A stretch of DNA of 64,000 nucleotides from Streptomyces wedmorensis (GTDB lineage Bacteria > Actinomycetota > Actinomycetes > Streptomycetales > Streptomycetaceae), in the NCBI RefSeq assembly GCF_000716445.1, contig NZ_JNWK01000014.1, positions 1 through 64,000 of the forward strand, in the 5' to 3' direction. Shown here one piece after another: positions 53,523 to 62,100 of the stretch (within the stretch, counting starts at the first letter, position 1; every line of letters starts with the position of its first letter). The translations under genes were made by a program, and so were the position numbers. Below the pieces are notes generated by a model. It searched no databases. It was not told the origin of the DNA and saw only the letters and a list, made by a program, of their open reading frames with translations.

Positions 53523-54779
53523 TCAGACCGCGCCCGCCCGCAGGTCGTCAAGGACCGTGCGGGCCGCCCGCGCCCCCGACGCCAGCGCACCCTGGAGGGA
53601 ACCGGTCGCCCGGTGGTCCCCGCACACGTACCGGCCGGGAGCCCACCGCACCGCCCGGGACAGCGGAGCGGGCCCCGGCATCGCCGGCAGGGCGTCGGTG
53701 ACCGTGACGCGGTGGACCGGCTCCCAGTCGCCCGTGTCCGTGGCGTACACCTCGCCCAGGGCCCTCAGGACGGCGTCCGTGTCCGCCGGGCCGGGGGAAC
53801 CGAGCACGGAGGTGGACACGAGCGCCCGTCCGTCGGTGGAGAAACCGGGCTGAACGGCGGTGAGGACACAGGTGTTGAGGAACCTCCGCCCGGAGTCGAC
53901 GACCAGCACGGGCTCGTCCAGGGGAGGCCGGGTGGTTGCGTGGTACAACGTGGTCACCGTCCGGCCGCCCGGGACGCGAAGCCCCGGAAGCAGCCCGGCC
54001 GCGACCCGTTGCCCGCTCGCGACGACGACCGTACGGGACCGCACCTCACGTCCGCTCTCGAGGGCCACGCCCTCGGGCGTCACGGCGGAGACGGTCGTTC
54101 CGGTCCGCAGCACGTCCTGCGGCAGCCGTGAGGCGAGCTGCGCGGGCACCGCCCCGACCCCCTCGGCCGGCAGACACAGGCTGCCGCGCAGCATGCTCCG
54201 CCACACCAGGTGGAAGAAGCGCGCAGAGGTCTCCAGCCGGTCCTCCAGGAACACCCCGGAGAGGAACGGCCGGAAGAACGTCTCCACCAGGTGTGTCGAC
54301 ACGCCTGCCGAGGCCAGGGCGTCGAGCGTGGTCCCGTCGGCGCCGCGCCGCAGCACGGAAGCCGGTGCGAGGACGTCCCGTGCGGACAGGGCGGAGAGGG
54401 CCAGCAGATCGCGTCCCGACGCGAGCCGCCCCGGCAGCAGATCCCGGCTCTCCCTCGGGCGACGGCTCGGATCCGTGAACCGGCGCAGCCCCCGGTCGGT
54501 GTGCACGAGCACCCCCGGCGTGAACGGTCGCAGCCGCAGCGCCTTCAGGTCCAGACGCCGCTTCACCTGCGGATACGACGTGTTGAAGACCTGGAAGCCG
54601 CGATCCGCCGTGAAGCCCGCGACCCGGTCGGTACGCATCCGTCCGCCGACCACGTCACCCGCCTCGAGGAGCAGCACCCGCACACCTGCCGCGCACAGAT
54701 CACCGGCGCAGGCGAGACCCGCGGCCCCGGCTCCGACCACCACCACGTCATACCGTGTGCCGTCCGTCGTCTTCTCCAT
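53523..54779 (-). CDS. FAD-dependent amine-oxidase/phytoene-desaturase-like oxidoreductase
   Basis: The 418-residue protein has an N-terminal FAD motif (DVVVVGAGAAGLACAGDLCA, LLEAGDVVGGRMRT) and the C-terminal FAD contact RYVCGDHRATGSLQGALASG. The middle (FQVFNTSYPQVKRRLDL, FFRPFLSGVFLEDRLETSAR) resembles the amine-oxidase family found next to photolyase genes. ATG 54779 has GAGGACGGC upstream. It lies 95 nt after the photolyase-like gene on the same strand and is probably cotranscribed with it. Confidence 0.85.
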   Translation of the reverse strand: MEKTTDGTRYDVVVVGAGAAGLACAGDLCAAGVRVLLLEAGDVVGGRMRTDRVAGFTADRGFQVFNTSYPQVKRRLDLKALRLRPFTPGVLVHTDRGLRRFTDPSRRPRESRDLLPGRLASGRDLLALSALSARDVLAPASVLRRGADGTTLDALASAGVSTHLVETFFRPFLSGVFLEDRLETSARFFHLVWRSMLRGSLCLPAEGVGAVPAQLASRLPQDVLRTGTTVSAVTPEGVALESGREVRSRTVVVASGQRVAAGLLPGLRVPGGRTVTTLYHATTRPPLDEPVLVVDSGRRFLNTCVLTAVQPGFSTDGRALVSTSVLGSPGPADTDAVLRALGEVYATDTGDWEPVHRVTVTDALPAMPGPAPLSRAVRWAPGRYVCGDHRATGSLQGALASGARAARTVLDDLRAGAV

Positions 54780-54874
54780 GCCGTCCTCGTTCCATGGGTT
54801 TCCTCGTGAGGCGCCCCGCTCGTGCGCCCGCGGCGGACCGGTGGCGGGGGCGGGCTCCAGGGCCCGGAGCGACG

Positions 54875-55741
54875 TCAGGGCGGTGCGCCGCCCCGTGCCC
54901 GTTTCCGTTCCAGGAGGGCGGGCAGGTCCCGCAGCCGTTCGAGGCCCCGCACCGGCCGGGACGTGCGGGCGTTGCGGCCGAGCCTTTCGCGGTGCCGGTG
55001 GAGGGAGGCCCAGTACCCGGCCGTGAACGGGCAGGCGTCCTCGCCGGCTCGCCGGTCCGGGTGGTACGGGCACGGACCGCACAGGTCGCTCATCCGGTCG
55101 ATGTAGGCGCCGCCCGAGGTGTACGGCTTGGTCGTCATCCGGCCACCGTCGGCGTACTGCGACATGCCGACGACGTTCGGCGGCATCACCCGGTCGTAGC
55201 CGTCGACGAAGCTGCGGTGGAACCAGTCGGTCACCGCGGCGGGATCCCAGCCGCGCTGGAGCGCGTAGCTGCCCAGGACCATCGGACGCGGGATGTGGTG
55301 GGTCCAGCCGGTGTCCCGGACCTGGCGCAGGGCCGTCGCCACGCAGCGGGCCGGCACGGCGTCCTCCTGCGGCCGGTAGGCCGCCGGCGCGCCCAGCGAG
55401 CGCGCGCCGCGCGGTGGCGGCCGGCGGTTCTCGTGGTCGAGGTTCCAGGTGCCCCCGGCCGGGTCCCCGCCCTCCGTCAGAAGGTCGTGGGCGCGGCGCA
55501 CCTGCCGGTAGAAGCCCTCCGTGCGGAGGGTGCGCTGCCCGTCAGCCCAGACGGCGAACTCCTCCGGGCCTACCAGGAACCCGCGCGGCGGCGGCACCGT
55601 GACGTTGTCGAGCGACCGTACGAGACGCAGCGCCGCCCGCGACTCGATCCTCACCACGGGGGCGTCACGAGCCGGGCCGCCGCTGGACGCCAGGAAGGAG
55701 GGCCCCAACTGGTCCCCGAAGAGCCGGTGCGTGTCCGTCAT
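54875..55741 (-). CDS. Photolyase/cryptochrome-related (FeS-BCP type) protein with large internal deletions
   Basis: The 288-residue protein matches parts of the ~510-residue iron-sulfur (6-4) photolyase family. It keeps the start (HRLFGDQLGPSFL), the segment GFLVGPEEFAVWADGQRTLR with GGTWNLDHENRRPP, and the C-terminal FAD half (WTHHIPRPMVLGSYAL, MPPNVVGMSQYADGG, KPYTSGGAYIDRMSD). Missing are most of the N-terminal antenna domain and about 150 residues after DHENR. Four candidate cluster cysteines remain (one in VPARCVATA; then LCGPCPY and DACPF). The frame is open, so it may be a compact variant or a decaying gene. ATG 55741 is chosen on family alignment. Confidence 0.7.
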   Translation of the reverse strand: MTDTHRLFGDQLGPSFLASSGGPARDAPVVRIESRAALRLVRSLDNVTVPPPRGFLVGPEEFAVWADGQRTLRTEGFYRQVRRAHDLLTEGGDPAGGTWNLDHENRRPPPRGARSLGAPAAYRPQEDAVPARCVATALRQVRDTGWTHHIPRPMVLGSYALQRGWDPAAVTDWFHRSFVDGYDRVMPPNVVGMSQYADGGRMTTKPYTSGGAYIDRMSDLCGPCPYHPDRRAGEDACPFTAGYWASLHRHRERLGRNARTSRPVRGLERLRDLPALLERKRARGGAPP

Positions 55742-55826
55742 GCCCCAACCGTCCTCGTCAGCGCGGTGCTCCGTCGCACCCGTCACTTCGCATTCGTCCG
55801 GAGGGCCTCCGCCGGATGCGGTGGAC

Positions 55827-55862
55827 GTCCGCGTTGTCCGCGTTGTCCGCGTCGTCCGTGTC
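55827..55862. repeat. Four tandem 9-bp repeats
   Basis: GTCCGCGTT, GTCCGCGTT, GTCCGCGTC and GTCCGTGTC run head to tail upstream of the photolyase-like gene, between it and the sigma-like gene. No function is evident. Confidence 0.8.
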
Positions 55863-55887
55863 GTCGGCGGGACTTCCGGGAGACCCC

Positions 55888-57381
55888 CTACGCCTGAGAC
55901 AGGGCTTCCAGGACGGCGTCGATGCCGAGGGCCAGGTCCGCGTGGAAGCTCTGGTGGAGGTCGAAGTTCCGGTTCATGTCGACGTAGTAGCCGTCCGGCA
56001 GGGTCGACTCGGCACGCGAGAGGTCGCTGTTCAGTTCGTCGAGCTCGTGGATCATCCGGTGGGTGTCGCTCAGGGACTGCGTGAGGGCCTCGGCGAGCGC
56101 GCCGCCGGACCGAGAGGAGGCGTCCGTACCGGGCCGGTGCGACGCGACCAGCGCCGCCCGCACCGCCGCGCGCCGGAACCGCGCCAGGGCGAGGGACGCC
56201 TCGATCCCGTCGTAGGAGACCTCGTTCGTCCAGGGGTCGTCATGGACGAGGCCCGCCGCCAGGAATCCGACGCGGCGCGGGACGTCGAGGTCCTTCACCG
56301 CGTCGAACATCGGCGCGGCGAGCGCGGCGTCCTGTGCCAGTGCGACCGCGAACTCCCGGGCGTCCTCCCTGCGGAAATCGTCCCTGGTGGCCCGTGTCCC
56401 GGACCTCTCGGCCTCCCGCCGGAATCGCTCCACCTGGAGGGCGAGCACCGCTCCGAGCCGTACGGCCGCCAGCTCGACCGCGGGGAACCCGATGAGGGCA
56501 GCCTCGCGGCCCTGCGCGTCGTACCGGGCGAGGCCGGCCGCGTACGCCCGTATCCCGGACGGCGCGGGCTCGGCGAACGAGTGCAGCAGGGGCGCACCGA
56601 AGGGCGGCACGGGGAGCGAGGGGGAGAGGTTCCACAGAGGCGGTACGGAGGCACGGCGAGCGGTGGTCCCGTCCGCGCCGATGGAGCCGCTCACCTCGTC
56701 CAGCCCGGCCCCCAGGTCGAGGACGGGATCCAGCGCGGCGGCCAGCTCGCCCAGCAGCTCCGCGAACCTGACGTCCGCCTCCGCGGACCCCCCGGACGCC
56801 CCGGACCCCTCAGCCTCCCCCGGCGCCTCGGCACCTCTCTCCTGCCGTGGCCCCGTCTCCGCTCCGAGCAGCTTGCCGACGTGGCGCAGGGTGCGGTGCA
56901 CCTTCGGCATCGACAGGCCCAACTCGTAGCCGATCGCTCCCGGCGCACAGCCGGCCAACCGAAAGGCCGTGACGTTGAGTTGACGCTCGTTCAACTCTCT
57001 CAGCGGAGCGAGAGCCACCACCGTCCGGGCCTGCACCAGGGCGTCGGTGCTGCCCTTCCCCAGAAGCGCGGGCACCGTCCCGTGCGCCGGGCGGAGCACT
57101 CCGCAGCCGCCTCCGACCGCCATCCGGCACGTCCAGGACCGCAGTGCCTGCGCGCTGACCACGGGGGGCCTGGTGCCCTTCGCGCCCCCGCCCACGTTCG
57201 CGACCGGCAGGTCCATCCACAGCCGGGCCACCGTCATCGAGTCCTGGGCGAGTCGCGCCGCCTCCACGAGGTCCGCGCCCCGCAACAGCGACAGCGCGAC
57301 GAGCGGCCCCGCATGCGCCCGGTAGTAGTCCCCGAAGCCGACCCCGCTGACGGACACTGTATCCGCCGGATCTGCCGTCAC
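55888..57381 (-). CDS. Degenerate ECF-sigma-like protein with a long C-terminal extension
   Basis: The ~497-residue protein begins with a sigma region-2-like stretch (FGDYYRAHAGPLVALSLLRG, then EAARLAQDSMTVARLWMDLP). A region-4-like helix-turn-helix follows (LRELNERQLNVTAFRLAGCA, GYELGLSMPKVHRTLRHVGK). Residues ~190-497 are an alpha-helical domain I do not recognise, ending in acidic YYVDMNRNFDLHQSFH. It is probably a DNA-binding or anti-sigma-interacting regulator. GTG 57381 has GGGGAG 8 nt upstream; the longer start ATG 57417 would add a TTA codon. Confidence 0.65.
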   Translation of the reverse strand: MTADPADTVSVSGVGFGDYYRAHAGPLVALSLLRGADLVEAARLAQDSMTVARLWMDLPVANVGGGAKGTRPPVVSAQALRSWTCRMAVGGGCGVLRPAHGTVPALLGKGSTDALVQARTVVALAPLRELNERQLNVTAFRLAGCAPGAIGYELGLSMPKVHRTLRHVGKLLGAETGPRQERGAEAPGEAEGSGASGGSAEADVRFAELLGELAAALDPVLDLGAGLDEVSGSIGADGTTARRASVPPLWNLSPSLPVPPFGAPLLHSFAEPAPSGIRAYAAGLARYDAQGREAALIGFPAVELAAVRLGAVLALQVERFRREAERSGTRATRDDFRREDAREFAVALAQDAALAAPMFDAVKDLDVPRRVGFLAAGLVHDDPWTNEVSYDGIEASLALARFRRAAVRAALVASHRPGTDASSRSGGALAEALTQSLSDTHRMIHELDELNSDLSRAESTLPDGYYVDMNRNFDLHQSFHADLALGIDAVLEALSQA

Positions 57382-57513
57382 TAATCCAACTCCCCTGTTT
57401 TTACCGCAACTTGTCATCTCCGCCGGAGTTCAAGGTAGAGGTTCGACGCGGGGGTGGCGGAAACTGCCCCGCCCTGGAGCGAGGGCGGGGCAGTAGCAGT
57501 GGATCGCGAAGGC

Positions 57514-57906
57514 CTAGTCTCCGTGGCCGACGCCACCGCTGCCGAAGCCGCCGCTGGAGATGCCGCCCCACTTGCGGCGTTCCTCGCTCGGCGGTTCCGT
57601 GGACGTCTCGGTGCTGCTTCCCTTGAGCTGGTGCGGGGTGAGCCGGTGCGCGCCGTCGGTGCTGGGTACCTCCGCGGGCCGCCGGTACTCCGACATCTCG
57701 CCGGGCGGACGGTCGGTCTCGGGCCGCTGCGGCTGGGAGCCGGGGTCGGGCGGGGGCACCTCCTTGTCCCTCAGACGCATGCCGAGGGCGAAGGCTCCGA
57801 TGAGGACGGTCACGAGGACGAGTCCTCCGAGGACCTGGGCGAGCCCCGTCTGCCAGACACCGGCGGTCTGCGTGAGGGGACCCGCGTCGATCGGGTGCGT
57901 ACCCAT
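57514..57906 (-). CDS. DUF6479-like single-span membrane protein
   Basis: This 130-residue protein has one transmembrane helix (LAQVLGGLVLVTVLIGAFAL), then MRLRDKEVPPP, a Pro-rich cytoplasmic tail with EMSEYRRPAEVPSTDGAHRL, TPHQLKG and a terminal Ser/Gly tract. This matches the Streptomyces-specific DUF6479 pattern. The function is unknown. The gene has no close partner; ~105 nt separate it from the sigma-like gene's start region. Confidence 0.75.
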   Translation of the reverse strand: MGTHPIDAGPLTQTAGVWQTGLAQVLGGLVLVTVLIGAFALGMRLRDKEVPPPDPGSQPQRPETDRPPGEMSEYRRPAEVPSTDGAHRLTPHQLKGSSTETSTEPPSEERRKWGGISSGGFGSGGVGHGD

Positions 57907-58116
57907 TGCTCACCCCTGATCTGAGAGGGCGGAGGGGGACCGGCCGGCTTGCCCGCTGGTCACCCGTCGCCCCTGTCGGCTGATGTTCAGGTCGGTGGAT
58001 GCCGTTCGACATGCGTTTCTCCCGCGAGCCACCGGTCGGATGCGCCGGTCCGGCGTCCGACGTCCGACGTTCGGCGTCCGACGCGGGCCGGTCCGCCTGG
58101 CCACGTGGTGCCGGCA

Positions 58117-58225
58117 ATCGATGCGGACGGGCCGGCTGACCGCACCGGGTGGGCATCCAGATGTGGACGGTCCGGCGACCGCGCCGGGTCGGCATCCCGA
58201 TGCGAACGGTCCGCCCGCGCGGTGC
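58117..58225. repeat. Imperfect ~38-bp tandem repeat in the intergenic stretch 57907-58304
   Basis: Three head-to-tail units (58117-58154, 58155-58193, 58194-58225, the last cut short) share ATCxxGATGxGGACGGxCCG then a CCGCxCCGGGTxGGC end. Upstream at 58041-58085 there are also short GACGTCCGACG-type repeats. No gene is supported between 57907 and 58304. Confidence 0.7.
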
Positions 58226-58304
58226 ATCCCCGCGGGACGCCGCGGGAGAACCGTCCTCGGCAGGTGTGAGAGCCCGGTACGGAGGAGTGCGGGAGGTGGA
58301 GGCG

Positions 58305-58970
58305 GTGGACGGTGGGAAGGCCCTCGTCGTCGGGGCGACCGGGATGATCGGAGGGCTCGTGGTGCGGCGGCTGGCCGAGCGGGGCGGAGCCCCGGCGCTG
58401 GCGGGCCGTGACGCGACCCGGCTCGCGACCCTTGCGCGTGAATCGGGCGGCGGTCCGTGCCGTGCCTTCGATGCCTACGACCTGGACGGATGCGCCGACC
58501 TGGCGCCCTGGGCGGCCCAGGCCCTCGGGGGGCTCGACACCGTCGTCGTCGCCATCGGCGTGGCGGGCTTCGGGCGCGCCGAGGAGGTCACGGAGGCCGC
58601 CGCGGAGCATCTCATGACCGTGAACGCCCTCGCTCCCATGGCGGTCGTCCGGGGAGCCCTTCCGGTTTTGGAGCCCGGCGGCACCGTCGTCGCCGTGACG
58701 GGGGCCGTCGTCGACCGGCCGCTCGTCGGCACGGCCGACTACGCGGCGGCGAAGACGGCGTTCGCCACCTGGCTGGGGATCGTGGGGCGAGAGCAGCGCC
58801 GACGTGGTGTCACGGTCGTCGACGTGCGGATGCCGCACCTCGCCGGAGGGTTCGCGGACCGGGCGGTGACCGGCACCGCTCCCGGCCTTCCCCCGGGAGC
58901 GGACCCCGCTGACGCGGTGGAGCGGTACGTACTCGCACCGATCCTGAACGGGACCGAAGCGTCGCTTTGA
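58305..58970 (+). CDS. Short-chain dehydrogenase/reductase
   Basis: The ~221-residue protein begins DGGKALVVGATGMIGGLVV, with a Rossmann GxxxGxxG motif, LDTVVVAIGVAGFGRAEE, TVVAVTGAVVDRP and the catalytic DYAAAKTAF. GTG 58305 has GGAGG upstream and matches the family start; GTG 58296 or 58287 are alternatives. SDR genes of this kind are found in light or singlet-oxygen stress islands with photolyase and CFA-synthase genes. No overlap with a neighbour. Confidence 0.82.
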   Translation: MDGGKALVVGATGMIGGLVVRRLAERGGAPALAGRDATRLATLARESGGGPCRAFDAYDLDGCADLAPWAAQALGGLDTVVVAIGVAGFGRAEEVTEAAAEHLMTVNALAPMAVVRGALPVLEPGGTVVAVTGAVVDRPLVGTADYAAAKTAFATWLGIVGREQRRRGVTVVDVRMPHLAGGFADRAVTGTAPGLPPGADPADAVERYVLAPILNGTEASL

Positions 58971-59055
58971 GGCGTACGGACGCGGAGACGGTCCTGCGGG
59001 ACCTCGGCCGCGTCGCGTACGTCAGGGGCCGGGTTCTCCGGTTTCGACGCACAGG

Positions 59056-59100
59056 ACAACCGTGTCCCCGGCATTTCGATGCGAAAGCGATGCGGGTTGT
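59056..59100 (+). promoter_or_regulatory. Candidate ECF promoter and palindrome upstream of the sigma factor
   Basis: ACAACC (59056-59061), an ECF-type -35, is followed about 15 nt later by a TCGAT element (59076-59080). A perfect palindrome TTTCG-ATG-CGAAA spans 59074-59086, and ACAACC is mirrored by GGTTGT at 59095-59100. This could be an autoregulated ECF promoter or an operator. Confidence 0.35.
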
Positions 59101-59226
59101 GCCAGGTGGTGCATCGGTCGGACCGTGAGGAGGGACGGGGTCACCGAGGTCCCGGAGCCGCCGCTCTCGCGGCGACGGCGGAAGATCCGGTGGACGCCCG
59201 TGCCACCACCCGGAGGAGGAAGCGTC

Positions 59227-59922
59227 ATGACCGCACACCGGAGGACCGAAGGCCTCGCCCCCACCGCGACCGACGTGATCCCCACCGCGACCGATGCGAC
59301 CGCCGTTAACGATGCGACCTCCGCCACCCCCCAAGCGGCCGCCATGTCCGGGGACGCCGACCCCGACCCCGACGCCGATGACCGGATCGCACGCGGCCTG
59401 GCTCGGGGCGACGAGGACAGCCTGGCCGCCGCCTACCAGCGCTGGGGCCGACTGGTCCACACTCTGGCGGCCCGGGCCCTGGGAGACCCGCGTGAGGCGG
59501 AGGACGTCAGCCAGCAGGTGTTCGTCGCCGCCTGGCGAGGCCGGGCCAATTTCCGTCCCGAGCGCGGCAGCCTGCCGGCCTGGCTCACCGGCATCACCCG
59601 CCGGAAGATCGCCGACGCCCTGACCGCCCGCACCCGCCGCACCGAGCTCGCGGCGACCCTCGGCGCCTCCCTGGAGCACGAGGACCGGACGGACGAAGAG
59701 CCCGAGCGGATCCTCGACAGGCTGGTCGTCGCCGAGGGTCTGTCCAGGCTGCCCCGGGTCCAGCGCGACGTCCTGGAACTCGCGTACTTCGCGGACCTGA
59801 CGCAGGTCCAGATCGCCGACCGCACCGGCATGCCGCTCGGCACGGTCAAGAGCCACGCCCGCCGCGGACTCCAGCGCATGCGGCACAGCCTCGAACCCGC
59901 CGGTGCCGGCGTCGGCAGCTGA
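59227..59922 (+). CDS. ECF-type RNA polymerase sigma factor
   Basis: The 231-residue protein has an acidic ~55-residue N-terminal extension. Region 2 (YQRWGRLVHTLAARALGDPR, EAEDVSQQVFVAAWRG) and region 4 (LPRVQRDVLELAYFADLTQV, IADRTGMPLGTVKSHARRGL) follow. GGAGGA precedes ATG 59227. It lies directly upstream of the flavin/DUF1365/CFA lipid operon. No anti-sigma gene is seen between 59923 and 60088, so control may come from a distant factor or from the protein's own extension. Confidence 0.88.
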   Translation: MTAHRRTEGLAPTATDVIPTATDATAVNDATSATPQAAAMSGDADPDPDADDRIARGLARGDEDSLAAAYQRWGRLVHTLAARALGDPREAEDVSQQVFVAAWRGRANFRPERGSLPAWLTGITRRKIADALTARTRRTELAATLGASLEHEDRTDEEPERILDRLVVAEGLSRLPRVQRDVLELAYFADLTQVQIADRTGMPLGTVKSHARRGLQRMRHSLEPAGAGVGS

Positions 59923-60088
59923 CCGGCCCGGATCCGACCACCACCCCGACCGCCGCCCCGTCCGCCGATCCCGCACATCCGACCGGCCGACGGCTCCGAA
60001 CAACCGACAACAGCGCGTACCGCAGGACCGAACAGCAGGTCGTCGTCACCGCACCGGTCGACGGCCGTCACACGAGGGGTGGAGAACG

Positions 60089-61342
60089 ATGAACGGACGA
60101 AGCGTCGCCGTGGTGGGGGCGGGGGTGGCGGGCCTCACCGCCGCCCACTTCCTCTCCCGCACGCACGACGTGGTGCTGTACGAGTCGGAGGACCGACTCG
60201 GCGGCCACGCGCACACCCACGAACTGCCCGCCCCCGAAGGCGGCACGCTCCACGTCGACACCGGCTTCATCGTCCACAACGAGCGGACCTATCCCCACCT
60301 CCTGGGCCTCTTCCGCGAGCTGGGGGTGACGACACAGGACGCGGAGATGAGCATGTCCGTCCGCTGCGACGGGTGCGGTCTGGAGTACGCCGGCGCGCGG
60401 GGCGTCCGCGGCCTCCTCGGCGGCGGCAACGTCCGTCGGCGCCGGCACCTGTCGATGCTCGCCGACGTCCCGCGTTTCCACCGCGCCGCACGTGGCCTGC
60501 TGGCCGCCGAGGACATGACCCTCACGCTGGGCGGCTTCCTGCGCGCCCACCGCTTCTCCGCCCATTTCGTCAGCCACTTCGCGATCCCGCTCGTCGCCGC
60601 CGTCTGGTCCTGCGCTCCCGACACGGCCCTGCGCTACCCGGCCGCGTACCTCTTCCGCTTCCTCGACCACCACGGACTGCTCTCGGTGGCCGGGTCCCCC
60701 CAGTGGAAGACCGTCACCGGCGGCTCCGCCGCGTACGTGGAACGCGTCGCCAAGTCGATCGCGTCCGTACGGACCGCGACCCCGGTGCGGGCCGTGACGC
60801 GGGGCAGTGACCGTGCCACGGTCGTGACCGCCGACGGTGAGTCCACGGAGCACGCCGCCGTCGTGGTCGCGGTCCACCCCGACCAGGCCCTGCGGCTCCT
60901 CGCCGACGCCACCGGGCAGGAGCGGCGCGTCCTCGGCGCCTTCACGTACTCCCGCAACCCCACCGTCCTGCACCGTGACACGAGCGTCCTGCCGCGCTCG
61001 CCGCACGCCCGCGCCGCCTGGAACTACCTGCTGCCCTCCTGCGCCGCCCGCCCGGGCGCGGTCCAGGTCAGCTACGACATGAACCGGCTCCAGCGACTCC
61101 GCACCGACGAACCGCACATCGTCACCCTCAACCCCGGCGACCGTGTCGACGACTCGACCGTCCTGGCCCGCATGACGTACGAGCACCCCGTCTACACGCC
61201 GGAGTCCGTGGCCGCCCAGCGCCTCCTGCCCACGCTCCGCACCCCCGTCACCGCGTACGCGGGCGCTTACCACGGCTGGGGCTTCCACGAGGACGGCTGC
61301 CGCTCGGGCGTCGAGGCCGCCCGCCACCTGGGAGCGCCGTGA
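60089..61342 (+). CDS. FAD/NAD(P)-binding oxidoreductase of the CFA-synthase cluster
   Basis: The 417-residue protein has the dinucleotide motif SVAVVGAGVAGLTAAHFLSR and YESEDRLGGHAHTHEL, then HVDTGFIVHNERTYPHLLGL. It contains FAIPLVAAVWSC and ends with GAYHGWGFHEDGCRSGVEAA. This family is always near DUF1365 and CFA-synthase genes and resembles the desaturase/oxidase step of fatty-acid methylation or furan-fatty-acid pathways. GGGGTGGAG precedes ATG 60089. It shares a base with the DUF1365 start (TGATG). Confidence 0.87.
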   Translation: MNGRSVAVVGAGVAGLTAAHFLSRTHDVVLYESEDRLGGHAHTHELPAPEGGTLHVDTGFIVHNERTYPHLLGLFRELGVTTQDAEMSMSVRCDGCGLEYAGARGVRGLLGGGNVRRRRHLSMLADVPRFHRAARGLLAAEDMTLTLGGFLRAHRFSAHFVSHFAIPLVAAVWSCAPDTALRYPAAYLFRFLDHHGLLSVAGSPQWKTVTGGSAAYVERVAKSIASVRTATPVRAVTRGSDRATVVTADGESTEHAAVVVAVHPDQALRLLADATGQERRVLGAFTYSRNPTVLHRDTSVLPRSPHARAAWNYLLPSCAARPGAVQVSYDMNRLQRLRTDEPHIVTLNPGDRVDDSTVLARMTYEHPVYTPESVAAQRLLPTLRTPVTAYAGAYHGWGFHEDGCRSGVEAARHLGAP

Positions 61343-62100
61343 TGACTCCCGCCGCCGCACCGGCCCTGTACGAGACCGAGATCGCCCACACCCGCGTGAC
61401 CCCGATCCGTCACTCGCTCCGCCACCGCACCTACATGTGGCTGGTCGACCTCGACGACCTGCCCGTCCTGCCCCGTCCGCTGCGCCCGCTCGCCCGCTTC
61501 GACCCGGCCGACCACTTCGACGGCGACGCACCCACCCTGCGGGCCGGCCTCGACGCCTGCCTCGCCGCACATGGAGAGCGGGCGGCGGACGGGCGGGTCC
61601 TGATGCTGGCCCACGCGCGCGTGCTGGGCCACGTCTTCAACCCGCTCACCCTGTACTGGTGCCACGACCGCGCGGGCCGCCCCGTCTGCGTCGTCGCCGA
61701 GGTGCACAACACGTACGGCGGACGCCACGCGTACCTGCTGCACCCCGACGAGCACGGTCGTGCCGAGACGGCCAAGGAGTTCTACGTTTCCCCGTTCCTC
61801 GACGTGGAAGGCGCCTACCGGATGCGTCTGCCGCTTCCGGGCGACCGCCTCGACCTGACCGTGCAGCTCCGCCACACGGACGGTTCCCGGCCCCTGACCG
61901 CCACCGTCCGCGGCACCCGGAGGCCGCCCGGTCCGGGCGCCCTGGTCGCGGCCGCACTGCGCCACCCGTGGTCGACCGCAGCCGTCTCCCTCGGCATCCG
62001 CCTCCACGGCGTCCGCCTCTACCTCAAGGGGCTTCCGGTCCGGCCCCGCGCCGCCGGAACCCCTCCGACCGTACCCACCCAGCAGGAAGGCACCCTGTGA
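61342..62100 (+). CDS. DUF1365-family protein
   Basis: The 252-residue protein starts near ALYETEIAHTRVTPIRHSLR and has the DUF1365 features YMWLVDLDDLP, VFNPLTLYWCHD, AEVHNTYGGRHAYLL and KEFYVSPFLDVEGAYRMRLP. ATG 61342 (GGGAG 7 nt upstream) is preferred to GTG 61339. It lies between the flavin oxidoreductase and the CFA-type methyltransferase with overlapping ends (TGATG and GTGA). The family's role in lipid modification is not firmly known. Confidence 0.88.
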   Translation: MTPAAAPALYETEIAHTRVTPIRHSLRHRTYMWLVDLDDLPVLPRPLRPLARFDPADHFDGDAPTLRAGLDACLAAHGERAADGRVLMLAHARVLGHVFNPLTLYWCHDRAGRPVCVVAEVHNTYGGRHAYLLHPDEHGRAETAKEFYVSPFLDVEGAYRMRLPLPGDRLDLTVQLRHTDGSRPLTATVRGTRRPPGPGALVAAALRHPWSTAAVSLGIRLHGVRLYLKGLPVRPRAAGTPPTVPTQQEGTL

